NCBI RefSeq assembly: GCF_003862435.1
Contig: NZ_RHGY01000001.1
Span: 248,001 to 312,000 of the forward strand
Direction of reading: 5' to 3'
Length of the DNA: 64,000 nt
Origin: Weissella viridescens
GTDB taxonomy: Bacteria > Bacillota > Bacilli > Lactobacillales > Lactobacillaceae
Position numbers and translations under genes: made by a program. The notes under the pieces were generated by a model. That model was not told the DNA's origin, searched no databases, and saw only the letters and a list, made by a program, of their open reading frames with translations. Of the stretch, positions 7,502 to 17,083 are shown one piece after another. Every line of letters starts with the position of its first letter. The stretch's first letter is position 1.

Positions 7502-10102
7502 ATGAAAAATATCTTAAATCTAAATATCTGGCGTGAGATTAAAGACTCAAAGGGACGTTTCTTTTCTATTATGGGATTGATTGCCTTGGCGGTTTTCGTC
7601 TTCGTCGGATTGAAAGCAACGAGTCCCGACATGCGGAATGCTGTACGGAAGGACTATGTGCAACAGAATCTAGCGGATGCAAAAATTAATACACCTGGGA
7701 CGCAAGGGTTCACCAAGCATGAACAGGATGTGATTAAGCAACAGAAGTATGTGGATCGGACTGAATACGGTTACCAAGCTGATGCTAAAATTCATGGCAA
7801 GCAAATGGCGATGCAAGTCATTTCCAAGCCAGACCAATTGAGCAAGATGGAAGTGAGGTCAGGTCATCTACCTAAGCACGCCAACGAAATTGCCTTGGGT
7901 GAACAGCTCAAGGCTCAATACAAGATTGGTGATACGATTACGCTGACTGACAATCACGATAAGCAACTCAGCACGTTGCAAGGTAAGTCGTTCAAGGTGA
8001 CTGGCTTTGTCCGTTCAGCCCAATACATGAAGAAACAAAACATGGGTTCAACCGTGATGGCTGATGGTAAAATTAACGCGTTTGGGGTTCTGCCGGATCA
8101 AGCCTTCACTGGGCAACCGAATGTGGTGCAAGTGAGTTATAACAATGTCTCTGGCCCAGCCTATTCAGATAAGTATGAGAATCAGGCACGTCAAGACACA
8201 GACAAACTCCAAAAGCAGTTAAATACCTTATCAGCAAATCGTCGCGCTGATATGCAAAAAAACATCGACCAACAACTTAGCTTAGCGCAAGCGAAGCAAC
8301 AAGAAGCGCAACAAGCTGTGCAGGCGGCGCAAGGCACACCAATGGCTACGCAGGCACAAGCTGCTTTAACTGAAGTCGATGCAAAAATGAATGAAGCTAA
8401 GCAAGCCAAGGCGAATGTCCAACAACTCAAGTACACGGCGCAAACGCGACAAGGCTTTAGTGGTGGATACAGCGAATTCGGTAGTGATGCGGATCGTGTG
8501 GCAGAGCTATCAAACACGTTCCCAATCTTCTTCTTTGCTGTGGCGTTGATGGTGAGTTTCGTGACAATGCAACGCATGGCGGACGTGAAGCGGACTGAAG
8601 TTGGAGCGCTCCGTGCGTTAGGCTACACGCACATGCAAGCGATGCGTGAATTCATCGTTTACAGCATTTTGGTCGCAACGGCCGGAACGATTGTGGGAAC
8701 ATTGGTTGGACTCACAGTCTTGCCTGACCGTATCTTCCAGGCCTTTGGCTCGACGTTCTACACGAACGGTGTGTCATACGGGATTACCTGGTGGCCAATT
8801 ATTGTGTCATACGGATTAGCATTATTGAGTACTGTTTTCCCAGCCGTTTACACAACGTATGCGGATATGCGTGAACAAGCAGCGGAACAAATGTTGCCTA
8901 AGCCTCCGGCTAATGGAAAGCGAATCCTGCTCGAACGCTGGACTTGGTTATGGTCAAAGTTGTCATTCTTCAACAAGGTGACCTTACGTAACTTGTTCCG
9001 TTATAAGATGCGGATGTGGATGACCATTCTTGGAGTGGCGGGAAGTATCGCCCTCTTGATTACAGGATTTGGAATTCGCGATTCGTTGAATAAGATTGTA
9101 CCGTTGCAATATAACCAATTGGTTCATTATGATGTCACTGGCGTTTACAATCCTGATGCAAGTGCTACGGATCGGAACACTTATCAAAAGACAATTGATG
9201 ATGATCGGAACGTGAAGGGTGAAACCCAAGTCCACATGGACAATGCTGAGGTGAACGTAAAGGGCTTGCAAGACAAGCAACAAGTGCAAGTGTTGGTACC
9301 GCAAGATACCAAGCAATTTAAGTCATACCTCACATTGCGTGATTATAAGACAAAGAAAGCTTTGCATTTGAACGATAACGAAGCGGTCGTGACTGAGAAG
9401 CTAGCTAAGATTAAGGGCTTGAAGGTCGGCGATACGATTCGTCTTGATGACGCAACTGGTCAAGGCCATCGCGTGAAGATTGGTGCGATTGCTGAGATGT
9501 ATGCTGGACACACGATTGTGATGAACAAGGCGTACTATCAAAAGATATACGATACTAAGCCAACAGCGAATGCGACGTTGATCCGTTTGAAGGATTCATC
9601 AACAAAGGCGATGCAAGATATGGCAGTGAAGTTGAATCGTGAGAACGCAGCGGTAACGTCAATTCAATCTGGTTCAATCCGTAATGATATTAATACGGTC
9701 TTGAACAGTTTGAACCAAGTCGTCTTAGTGATTATTATCGCCGCGGCATTGCTAGCCTTTACGGTGCTTTACACCTTGACCAACATTAATGTGTCGGAGC
9801 GAATCAAAGAACTTTCAACGTTGAAGGTACTTGGATTCTATCCAAAGGAAGTTCTTGAGTACATTTATCGTGAAACAGCCGCACTAACGCTAGCCGGAAT
9901 TGTGCTAGGGTACGCCTTCGGGTATGCCGTGCACGCTTACTTGATGGCGGTGGTCATGCCGGAGAACACGATGAGTGCACCGGGTGTTACAATACTCAAT
10001 CTAGCAATTTCAACGTTAATGATTGTGATTTTTGCCTTAATCGTTCTATGGTTAATGGCGCGTAAGATTAATCGTGTGGATATGTTAGAAGCGCTTAAAT
10101 AA
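7502..10102 (+). CDS. ABC transporter permease with two FtsX domains
   Basis: 866 aa. One TM helix lies near residues 20-38, followed by a long extracellular part that includes an Ala/Gln-rich coiled coil (about 240-310). FtsX-type TM bundles are at about 335-460 and 755-860, with a second extracellular domain between them. The motif VKRTEVGALRALGYT and its second version INVSERIKELSTLKVLGF are the typical FtsX cytoplasmic coupling segments. Substrate unknown; this architecture is common in LAB efflux/resistance transporters. No linked two-component system is present. Confidence 0.9.
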   Translation: MKNILNLNIWREIKDSKGRFFSIMGLIALAVFVFVGLKATSPDMRNAVRKDYVQQNLADAKINTPGTQGFTKHEQDVIKQQKYVDRTEYGYQADAKIHGKQMAMQVISKPDQLSKMEVRSGHLPKHANEIALGEQLKAQYKIGDTITLTDNHDKQLSTLQGKSFKVTGFVRSAQYMKKQNMGSTVMADGKINAFGVLPDQAFTGQPNVVQVSYNNVSGPAYSDKYENQARQDTDKLQKQLNTLSANRRADMQKNIDQQLSLAQAKQQEAQQAVQAAQGTPMATQAQAALTEVDAKMNEAKQAKANVQQLKYTAQTRQGFSGGYSEFGSDADRVAELSNTFPIFFFAVALMVSFVTMQRMADVKRTEVGALRALGYTHMQAMREFIVYSILVATAGTIVGTLVGLTVLPDRIFQAFGSTFYTNGVSYGITWWPIIVSYGLALLSTVFPAVYTTYADMREQAAEQMLPKPPANGKRILLERWTWLWSKLSFFNKVTLRNLFRYKMRMWMTILGVAGSIALLITGFGIRDSLNKIVPLQYNQLVHYDVTGVYNPDASATDRNTYQKTIDDDRNVKGETQVHMDNAEVNVKGLQDKQQVQVLVPQDTKQFKSYLTLRDYKTKKALHLNDNEAVVTEKLAKIKGLKVGDTIRLDDATGQGHRVKIGAIAEMYAGHTIVMNKAYYQKIYDTKPTANATLIRLKDSSTKAMQDMAVKLNRENAAVTSIQSGSIRNDINTVLNSLNQVVLVIIIAAALLAFTVLYTLTNINVSERIKELSTLKVLGFYPKEVLEYIYRETAALTLAGIVLGYAFGYAVHAYLMAVVMPENTMSAPGVTILNLAISTLMIVIFALIVLWLMARKINRVDMLEALK

Positions 10103-10112
10103 AAATGCATAC

Positions 10113-10147
10113 AAAAAAGCCTGGCGGGAAGAAGTGCCAGGCTTTTT
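10113..10147 (+). terminator. Terminator of the ABC operon
   Basis: AAGCCTGGC and GCCAGGCTT pair around GGGAAGAAGT and are followed by T5. Confidence 0.92.
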
Positions 10148-10267
10148 CGTATTCAAAATATGTGAACAATTTGTTGGGAAACAAATTTTTTCGTAGGAGA
10201 CATAGATGAGTAGGCTCTTATCTAGGTCTATTATATTAACCCGTCGCATGATTTGAAACCATGCTAC

Positions 10268-10301
10268 TTTTTTTGCGATTTTTAAAAGACTCGCAAAAAA
10301 A
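10268..10301 (-). terminator. Probable terminator of the LysR-type gene
   Basis: TTTTTTTGCGA and TCGCAAAAAAA form a hairpin downstream (minus strand) of the regulator stop codon, with a T-run on the minus strand. Confidence 0.6.
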
Positions 10302-10357
10302 TGGGTGAGCTATTGTGAGAATAACAATTGGCTTTCACAAACTTTTTTGAAAATCTC

Positions 10358-11179
10358 TTAATCAAAAGCTTGCACGTGTTGCTTAATCCGATTAATCAAA
10401 GCTAAGACGAGCGGATCACGCTCAGCTCCATGATTCAAAACGTAAAAATTGCGGTTAAATTCTGGTCCAAGTAGTTCATAGGGGAGACCGTCATCAATGA
10501 AACGCGATGAAATAATCGATTGTCCTAGTCCGGCTTTGAGTTGGGCGACAATCATTTCATTATTATCCATCTCCAAAACATTCTGGGGATGCACGTGCAT
10601 AAGTTCCAAATATTCATGGGTGAAGTGATTGATCCCTGAACCGGCCTCGCGCATTAACCACACCGGACTGTTGAAGTCGCCCGCGTGTACCAGATGATCA
10701 TCGGCCAGTTGGAAACTCGCAATGCGTTGATCACTTAACGGCTTCTCGATGATACCGATTTGGATGTGATGCAGCAGTAGGTTTTCAAAAACCTGCTCAG
10801 AGTTCATCATCCGCACACTTAAATCGACCTGGTCTAAGTAGTCAGCCAGTTCGTTAATCACTTGTGGCAGGAGCGTGGTGGCCGCTGAGTGCGATGCACC
10901 GATGACAATTTGCGTCCGCTGTTGGGCAACATGACTCAGACTTTGCTTTGTGGTCCGCCACTCCGCCAGCATCTGTTGTGCTTGCGGATAAAATTGGTCT
11001 GCCACCATCGTAGGTATCACGCGTTTATTTTCACGCACAAATAATTCAGCTTGTAGTTCATGTTCCAGTTTCTGAATGTGCGTCGTCACGGTTGGCTGCG
11101 AAATGAACAGTTGATTCGCCGCTTGCGTGAAATTCCGTGTTTCATAAACGGTGATGAAGGTTTGCAGTAAGTTAAACAT
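10358..11179 (-). CDS. LysR-type transcriptional regulator (CysL-like)
   Basis: 273 aa from the ATG at 11179 (MFNLLQTF), preferred because a GAGG element lies just upstream; an earlier in-frame ATG at 11200 would add seven residues. The N-terminal winged helix-turn-helix is clear (TQAANQLFISQPTVTTHIQKLE), with an effector domain after about residue 90. It is divergent from a YeiH-family transporter. In many Firmicutes and Proteobacteria this LysR-YeiH pair is linked to sulfur metabolism (CysL/YeiE type), so it most likely controls the neighbour. The effector is unknown. Confidence 0.9.
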   Translation of the reverse strand: MFNLLQTFITVYETRNFTQAANQLFISQPTVTTHIQKLEHELQAELFVRENKRVIPTMVADQFYPQAQQMLAEWRTTKQSLSHVAQQRTQIVIGASHSAATTLLPQVINELADYLDQVDLSVRMMNSEQVFENLLLHHIQIGIIEKPLSDQRIASFQLADDHLVHAGDFNSPVWLMREAGSGINHFTHEYLELMHVHPQNVLEMDNNEMIVAQLKAGLGQSIISSRFIDDGLPYELLGPEFNRNFYVLNHGAERDPLVLALINRIKQHVQAFD

Positions 11180-11313
11180 GGGCACCATGCCTCGTTTCAT
11201 AGAAGTTCAGTATCTATTATAAAACATAATGGGTTCGATTAAATCTATCAATTTAACTTATCGATGTTTTTGCCGTACAATAAAGCATGTAGAAAACGAG
11301 AGGAGTTTTGGGG

Positions 11314-12315
11314 ATGTTTAAAATAAGTCGAGACATGTGGCGCGGGATTATATTAACCTTTGGCGTGGCCATTATTGCGAAACTGTTAGCGCCGTTCCTG
11401 CCCGCCTTGGGTGGTGAGACGTTAGCAATGTTTATTGGCCTACTATTGGGAAACACGGTCTTTAGCAATGATCGCTGGAGCAGTGGAGTCAAGTGGTCAG
11501 AGAAGTATCCAATTGAAGTTGGTATCGCGCTCTTAGGGGTGACACTAACATTGGGTACAATTGCATCATTGAAGTTGCAAGGGTTGCTCTTTATCATTGC
11601 CATTATGATTTTAACCATCACCTTTGTGATGTGGATTGGTCAAAAGGTCTTCAAAGTTGATCAACAATCTTCAATGTTAATGGCTGCCGGAAACGCGGTG
11701 TGTGGCTCAAGCGCGATTGCGTCTGTGGCGCCAGCGATTCATGCCGATGATGATAAGCGGCGTACGGCAGTCGCCACCGTATCTTTGTCCGGGACTGCTT
11801 TACTGCTTATTTTACCTTTAATTGCACCGAGCCTAATGCACCACAATGACATGTTGATGGGGGCGTTGATTGGTGGAACGGTTCAGTCTGTGGGGCAAGT
11901 GGTTGGAACAGCGGCGTTGATTAACCAGGATGTCGTGACGTATGCGACCTTATTTAAGATGTTGCGGGTTATTCTGCTATCCGTCGTTGTCATTTACATG
12001 ACGCACGTTGTGGCGCGTTCTGAAGGAGCTGATGCCAGCGTGACAAAGGCTAAGCCAAAGTTTAAGTTACCTTGGTTTGTGACGGTGTTCTTGTTGGCAG
12101 TTGTGATTAATACTGTTTTCCCATTCCCAACGATGATTAACCATTTCGGCCATGAGGCATCAAGCTTCTTGGGTGTGGTTAACTTGGCTGGAATCGGGTT
12201 GAACTTAAAGTGGCAAACGATTCGTAAGTCAGGGGTCCGTTATTTGGGCTACGGTTTGGTGACGATTATCTTCCAAATCGTTGTCGCAACCGCCTTAATC
12301 TATTTAATTTGGTAA
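11314..12315 (+). CDS. YeiH family (UPF0324) putative sulfate/anion exporter
   Basis: 333 aa with about ten hydrophobic segments. Conserved family stretches are GNTVFSNDRW near residue 48, GNAVCGSSAIASVAP near 127 and the GGTVQSVGQVVG segment near 190. The ATG at 11314 follows AGGAG by 8 bases. YeiH proteins are annotated as putative sulfate exporters on weak evidence, so the substrate is uncertain. It is divergently transcribed from the LysR regulator, the usual arrangement. Confidence 0.88.
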   Translation: MFKISRDMWRGIILTFGVAIIAKLLAPFLPALGGETLAMFIGLLLGNTVFSNDRWSSGVKWSEKYPIEVGIALLGVTLTLGTIASLKLQGLLFIIAIMILTITFVMWIGQKVFKVDQQSSMLMAAGNAVCGSSAIASVAPAIHADDDKRRTAVATVSLSGTALLLILPLIAPSLMHHNDMLMGALIGGTVQSVGQVVGTAALINQDVVTYATLFKMLRVILLSVVVIYMTHVVARSEGADASVTKAKPKFKLPWFVTVFLLAVVINTVFPFPTMINHFGHEASSFLGVVNLAGIGLNLKWQTIRKSGVRYLGYGLVTIIFQIVVATALIYLIW

Positions 12316-12317
12316 TG

Positions 12318-12354
12318 AAAAAGCACGCTATGATTAATTTCATAACGTGCTTTT
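12318..12354. terminator. Bidirectional terminator after yeiH-like gene
   Basis: AAAAGCACGCTATGA pairs with TCATAACGTGCTTTT, flanked by A-run and T-run. It also faces the GNAT pseudogene. Confidence 0.88.
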
Positions 12355-12359
12355 CTGTT

Positions 12360-12685
12360 CTAATTTGGATTATGCAAAATCGTAAAGTGTTCAATAATTT
12401 CTTCATCAAGGACAGGGTTGTACATATGATGAATCGTGCGTTCGTAGCGGAAACCTTGCTTTGCTTGAGCGCGCTTTGATTGTTCGTTACCATCTTTATA
12501 GCCACACCAGATATCGGTGAGGTGAAGTAGTTTTCGATGTAGAAGCGGGATTCAGACTCGCGTTGATGAACGGGCCAACCAGCGATTGGTCCAATCTTTG
12601 GATTACTGGCATAGTGGTAGACGCTCGAAGCGTCAGATGATTTGAAGTTACGTAGCGTTAAGCGATCTGTGTTTAAAGTTGGCAT
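12360..12685 (-). pseudogene. GNAT acetyltransferase remnant (RimJ/RimL type), internally deleted and frameshifted
   Basis: The N-terminal 45 residues (MPTLNTDRLTLRNF, YHYASNPKIGPIAGWPVH) are typical of RimJ/RimL-like GNATs. After about residue 58 the frame is lost. Read in another frame, the remaining DNA encodes the usual C terminus (GFRYERTIHHMYNPVLDEE) up to the stop at 12360. Roughly 70 central residues with the acetyl-CoA binding motif are missing, so no active enzyme is expected. Confidence 0.8.
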
Positions 12686-12745
12686 GGTTAAGTATATATG
12701 TGTGACAATCAACAATGAAAAGGACTAACCAAGAAAGTGGTGCAA

Positions 12746-12776
12746 AAAAGAGCATGTACATGTCGACATGCTCTTT
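12746..12776. terminator. Isolated terminator-like hairpin
   Basis: AAAGAGCATGT and ACATGCTCTTT form a perfect stem. No intact gene abuts it; it may be left over from a lost gene. Confidence 0.6.
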
Positions 12777-12967
12777 CTTTATCGCTTTGATAGGCAGAAA
12801 GAACGTGGAACCATTTAAATAACGTACACGAAACACGCGTTGTGTTTAAAATGCTTTCTAGATTAATCTAAAAAAAGACGCTACTTAAAATAAAGGTCCA
12901 CCTTTCTGCTAATTTGGGTTTTCTACTTAGGGTTGTATATTAACATGGCTATGTTTCATCTTCAAAT

Positions 12968-13001
12968 AAAAAGCCCCACGCACAAGGCGTAGGGCTTTTT
13001 T
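12968..13001 (-). terminator. Terminator of the gntP-like gene
   Basis: AAAAAGCCCCACGC pairs with GCGTAGGGCTTTTT, giving a minus-strand stem followed by T-run. Confidence 0.88.
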
Positions 13002-13033
13002 GAATGTTAGTTTGAACAAATGTAATGTGGTAC

Positions 13034-14413
13034 TTAGATAAGTAGCATTGTCATTGCAATAACAACAAGCAAACCAGTGATTGAGATCACAGTTTCAAGC
13101 ACAGTCCAAATTTGGAATGTTTGCTTGATTGAGATATCAAAGAATTCTTGGAAAATCCAGAATCCAGCATCGTTCACGTGAGAAGCAACCAATGAACCTG
13201 AACCGATTGCCAAGGCAACCAATACGGCCATCATTGGGTTGCTTTGTGAAGCAACGATTGAAACCATGATACCAGCGGCAGTCATACCGGCAACAGTGGC
13301 AGAACCAACTGAAACACGAAGTACGGCTGTAACGGCCCATGCGAATAGGATAATCATAATTGGAGACATTGATCCGTTAGCTGAGAACATCTTAGCAACG
13401 TGATCAGAGAATCCAGAAGTAACAAGGACACCACGAAGGGCGCCACCACCACCAACAATCAATAGAATACCAGCAACGGCGTTTGTGGCTTCTGCCATAG
13501 ACACGTTAACTTGCTTCATTGAACGCTTTTGCCAAATTCCCATTGAGAAGATCGCAAAGACAAGTGAGATTGTCATCGCAACAGCAGGGTTTGCCATAAA
13601 GTCAATGACTGAATCCAACATCGTTGGGTTCTTTGGTGTCACACCACCAGTCATGACCATCTTATAAACTGTCGCAATAATCATAAAGATTAGTGGGAAG
13701 ATTGATGTCAAAACTGACAAACCGAATGAAGGTGTATCCTTCAAATCGTATTCCTTAACTTCACCAACAGCAGGCAAACTGTCCTTCTTTTGGAAGGCAT
13801 CAGGCGCATACTTTTGGGCCAACTTTGTGAACAAAGGTCCACCAACGATGGCAGTAATAACGGCAACAATCAAACCAAGAATCAACATCATCCCAATGTT
13901 TGCACCCAAAGCTGTGGCAACAGCAGTAGGAGCAGGCTGTGGTGGCAAGAATCCTTGCGCAGATGAAAGGGCGGCAGTCATTGGGATTCCAAGATAAAGT
14001 AGTGGCACGTCTGCTTCTTTAGCGACGGCAAAAACAATTGGAATCAACAAGATCATTCCAACACCGAAAATCATTGAGATTCCGATGATGAATGATGCAA
14101 TCAAGACTGCCCATTGTAGGCGCTTAACACCGAACCAATCGATCAAAGTGCTTGCGATACGGTATGAACCACCAGCATCAGCAACCAAACGACCAATCAT
14201 TCCACCAAAGATGAAGATAACTGAGTTAGTTCCCAAGATGTTTCCCACACCTTGATCACCAAGCACAGCATTGGGGATGTCCATTGGGTTCATTCCAAGC
14301 AAAAGTGCTAGAACAAACGCCGTAATAATAAGTGCAACGAATGTATTAAGTTTGAACTTAACAATCAACACTAGCAAAAGCAAAATTGCCAGTGCTAACA
14401 TAAGAAATTCCAT
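13034..14413 (-). CDS. GntP-family gluconate (or related sugar acid) permease
   Basis: 459 aa, about 12 hydrophobic helices, good RBS (GGAGG). Family signatures include FGGMIGRLVADAGGSYRIA near residue 68, the GFLPPQPAPTAVA loop near 152 and the SHVNDAGFWIFQEFF segment near 412, all characteristic of GntP proton:gluconate symporters. No gluconate kinase or dehydratase gene is adjacent, so the real substrate (gluconate, glycerate or another hydroxyacid) stays open. It is monocistronic with its own terminator. Confidence 0.92.
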   Translation of the reverse strand: MEFLMLALAILLLLVLIVKFKLNTFVALIITAFVLALLLGMNPMDIPNAVLGDQGVGNILGTNSVIFIFGGMIGRLVADAGGSYRIASTLIDWFGVKRLQWAVLIASFIIGISMIFGVGMILLIPIVFAVAKEADVPLLYLGIPMTAALSSAQGFLPPQPAPTAVATALGANIGMMLILGLIVAVITAIVGGPLFTKLAQKYAPDAFQKKDSLPAVGEVKEYDLKDTPSFGLSVLTSIFPLIFMIIATVYKMVMTGGVTPKNPTMLDSVIDFMANPAVAMTISLVFAIFSMGIWQKRSMKQVNVSMAEATNAVAGILLIVGGGGALRGVLVTSGFSDHVAKMFSANGSMSPIMIILFAWAVTAVLRVSVGSATVAGMTAAGIMVSIVASQSNPMMAVLVALAIGSGSLVASHVNDAGFWIFQEFFDISIKQTFQIWTVLETVISITGLLVVIAMTMLLI

Positions 14414-14506
14414 GTTTTCTCCTCCAAATTTAAACTAACATCCTTTATTTTACACTCTTCTCTCGTGTCGAACTTCACAAGTAAGTAACATTTAAACTGT
14501 TTTTAA

Positions 14507-14540
14507 GAAAAAAAGACTAACTGCAGCGCAGTTAGTCTTT
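14507..14540 (-). terminator. Terminator of the 791-aa cell-wall hydrolase gene
   Basis: AAAGACTAAC and GTTAGTCTTT pair around TGCAGCGCA, with A8 on the plus strand giving the T-run on the minus strand. Confidence 0.9.
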
Positions 14541-14552
14541 GATTTCACGCAA

Positions 14553-16928
14553 TTAGAGACGTGGCGCACGATAAATCGTTGCATAGTACAGTCCAGAATT
14601 GGCAAATGTCTTGTTGTAGTTTGTTTCAGAGATACCATTGTCGGCATAGTTACAGTGGATAATCTTATCACTACTTGTAAAGATACCAGTGTGACCACCA
14701 GCACCAAGCGTTGTACCACGCTTACCCCAGATGAAGATATCACCACGTTGTGGCTTAGTTCCTGCAGGGAGGGCAGTCCAACCTTGTGCTTCAAGATCAA
14801 CGAAGAGGGTCTCAGTGTTACCAATCATAGTGTAGCTAGGCATCAAACCAGCTTGCTTCAAAGCTAGGTAAACGGCACTAGAACAGTCGTATGAGTTAGG
14901 GCCAAGGCGTTGGTACATTGAGTAATCAACTTTCCCCTTACGTGCTTGGAACCAGCTAATGGCAACTTCTAGGAGTTGCGCATTTGTGTTGGTAGCCAAT
15001 CCGTTTGAACCGAAGTAAATGTTCTTACCATTGATGCGGACGTATTGGTTACGGACTTGTTTGAAGTCGTTACCATAGTATTCTAAACCAAGTGCACCGT
15101 TTGAACGGGTGAACCAACGTTGTCCCTTAACTGCTTTACCATTGCTACCAAGATAGTAAGCTGAGGTGTTGTTATCAATCATGTAGTAAGCGTTACGCAT
15201 TTGCTTCATGGTTTGATTGTTATAAGCTTCAACTTGCTTTTTACCATTGGCATCAGTGAATTGGCGGATACCGCGGACAGCATTACCATTGCTACCGAGG
15301 TAGTAGGCAGAAGTATTACCATCAATCATGTAGTAAGCGTTGCGCATTTGCTTCATGGTTTGATTGTTGTAAGCTTCAATTTGCTTCTTACCCTTGGCAT
15401 CAGTAAATTGGCGGATACCACGAACTGCCTTACCGTCATTACCAAGATAGTAAGCTGAAGTGTTGTTATCAATCATGTAGTACGCATTACGCATTTGCTT
15501 CATGGTTTGATTGTTGTAAGCTTCAACTTGCTTTTTACCTTTGGCGTCAGTGAATTGGCGGATACCACGAATGGCCTTACCGTCGTTACCAAGATAGTAG
15601 GCAGAAGTATTACCATCAATCATGTAGTACGCATTACGCATTTGGGCCATGTTTTGGTTATTGTAAGCTTCAATTTGCTTTTTACCATTGGCGTCAGTAA
15701 ATTGGCGAATACCACGAACGGCCTTACCATCATTTCCAAAGAAATAAGCAGTCTTGCCACCATCAATCATGTAATAGTCGTTACGAACTTGCTTAAAAGT
15801 ATCTTCATTATAGTACTCAATTTGCTTCTTACCGTTAGCATCGATATATCCACGGAGTCCCTTAACGGCAAAACCATTAGCATTTAGATAATAAGCTGAA
15901 TCACCATTATCAGTAGGAACATAGGTGCTGCGAAGTTTCGTCATCGTATCATCATCATAAACTTCGATTAAGCGTTCATTGTTTTGATTTGTGAATTCAC
16001 GGACACCACGAACGGCGAAACCATCATTATTGAAATAGTATGTGGTAGTAGGATCGACACGGTGGTATGTATTACGAACTTTGTTAAAACTAGGGTCATA
16101 ATATTCAACACGCTTGATACCATTTGCGGTATAGAAAGTGCGAAGACCAGTTACGGCATTACCGATTTCATTGAAGTAATACACCCGATTATTATCGAAA
16201 CGTACGTAATCGTTACGTACTTGACTAAAGTCGCGGTTGTAGTATTGCTTGTTCGTACCGTCGTTATAAACACCAGTTACAGCATAACCGTTGTTATCAA
16301 AGTGATAGTACTTGTCGCCAATTTGGTGGAAACCAGTTAGGGCAGTACCATCTTTGTAGTACTTGTTACCATCCCAGCCATTTTTAACTTGGGCACTGGC
16401 AACCTTCTTGCTAACCGTAACAGTACGTGTGTTTGTCTTTTGACTAGCACTTGTCGTCGTTGTTTGGCTAGTAGCCGCACTCGTTTGAGACTTAGACGTT
16501 GCGCTTTGTGAGGCAGCTTCACTTGTTGCAGTACTTTGTGATGAGGCTGATTGGCTTGTCACTTGAGAAGTGGCACTTTGTGAAGTAGCTGAGTGGTCAG
16601 CTTGGCTATCAACATGGGCGCTTTGACTATCAGCTTGTGAGGCTTGGCTTGAAACGCTTTGTGAGGTAACTTCGCTTGTTGCAGCTTCGCTTGTCGCTGC
16701 GGCTGAAGTGTTTGATGGTACATCTTGTGATGTTGTCGCACTTAAAGTAACTTGATTATCTGAGGTTGTTGCTTCCGCATGTGCGGTAATTGTTTGATTG
16801 TTTTCAGGGGTTTGGGAAACCGTATCGGCACTGACTTGTACACCAGTGACTAACGCGGCCGCACCAACTAAGGCGCTAACCCACATTTTTCCGCTTTTAT
16901 ACAGTTTAAAATGTTCTTTTGTTTGCAT
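14553..16928 (-). CDS. Secreted YG-repeat protein with C-terminal NlpC/P60-like (Amidase_5) hydrolase
   Basis: 791 aa. Order: KxYKSGKxW signal peptide (LYKSGKMW, cleavage near residue 34), Ser/Thr/Gln-rich linker (about 40-172), about ten aromatic glucan-binding-type repeats (about 183-645), then a catalytic domain at 647-791. The domain has Cys682 in YDCSS, His746 in GGHTG and GDIFIWG, the pattern of phage-type NlpC/P60 (Amidase_5) peptidoglycan hydrolases. The repeats probably bind wall polysaccharide. RBS AAGGAG. It lies next to a paralogue with the same front half and a CHAP domain. Confidence 0.9.
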   Translation of the reverse strand: MQTKEHFKLYKSGKMWVSALVGAAALVTGVQVSADTVSQTPENNQTITAHAEATTSDNQVTLSATTSQDVPSNTSAAATSEAATSEVTSQSVSSQASQADSQSAHVDSQADHSATSQSATSQVTSQSASSQSTATSEAASQSATSKSQTSAATSQTTTTSASQKTNTRTVTVSKKVASAQVKNGWDGNKYYKDGTALTGFHQIGDKYYHFDNNGYAVTGVYNDGTNKQYYNRDFSQVRNDYVRFDNNRVYYFNEIGNAVTGLRTFYTANGIKRVEYYDPSFNKVRNTYHRVDPTTTYYFNNDGFAVRGVREFTNQNNERLIEVYDDDTMTKLRSTYVPTDNGDSAYYLNANGFAVKGLRGYIDANGKKQIEYYNEDTFKQVRNDYYMIDGGKTAYFFGNDGKAVRGIRQFTDANGKKQIEAYNNQNMAQMRNAYYMIDGNTSAYYLGNDGKAIRGIRQFTDAKGKKQVEAYNNQTMKQMRNAYYMIDNNTSAYYLGNDGKAVRGIRQFTDAKGKKQIEAYNNQTMKQMRNAYYMIDGNTSAYYLGSNGNAVRGIRQFTDANGKKQVEAYNNQTMKQMRNAYYMIDNNTSAYYLGSNGKAVKGQRWFTRSNGALGLEYYGNDFKQVRNQYVRINGKNIYFGSNGLATNTNAQLLEVAISWFQARKGKVDYSMYQRLGPNSYDCSSAVYLALKQAGLMPSYTMIGNTETLFVDLEAQGWTALPAGTKPQRGDIFIWGKRGTTLGAGGHTGIFTSSDKIIHCNYADNGISETNYNKTFANSGLYYATIYRAPRL
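15125..15800. repeat. Tandem 147-bp repeats inside the 791-aa gene
   Basis: Near-identical units of 49 codons recur with exact 147-bp spacing (start of the NAYYMI motif near 15180, 15327, 15474, 15621 and, diverged, 15768). Each unit reads NAYYMIDGNTSAYYLG, then a GIRQFTDAKGKKQ core, then AYNNQTMKQMR. Confidence 0.9.
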
Positions 16929-17040
16929 TATACCTTCTCCTTGTTGTATAGCATAATTGTATAGAATAAATAATACATCTGAATAACAGTAGATTTAATT
17001 TTAGACCACAATTTGCAATCTTTTGTCATAACCTGTAATA

Positions 17041-17072
17041 AAAAAAAGACCCGAAAAATTCGGATCTTTTTT
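17041..17072 (-). terminator. Terminator of the 818-aa cell-wall hydrolase gene
   Basis: AAAAAAAGACCCGAA and TTCGGATCTTTTTT pair with one G-U step. Confidence 0.88.
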
Positions 17073-17083
17073 ATTCATGGAGC

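Larger units (their letters stand above)
12686..13033. other. Intergenic stretch without a convincing gene
   Basis: This 348-bp AT-rich stretch holds two hairpins (12746-12776 and the gntP terminator at 12968-13001) and no reading frame with an RBS and recognisable product. Confidence 0.6.

Noticed and set aside
10206-10256. A 16-codon frame (MSRLLSRSIILTRRMI) with a weak RBS after the ABC operon
   Set aside because: Too short, no known leader-peptide context, and it precedes nothing transcribed in the same direction but a hairpin for the opposite strand.
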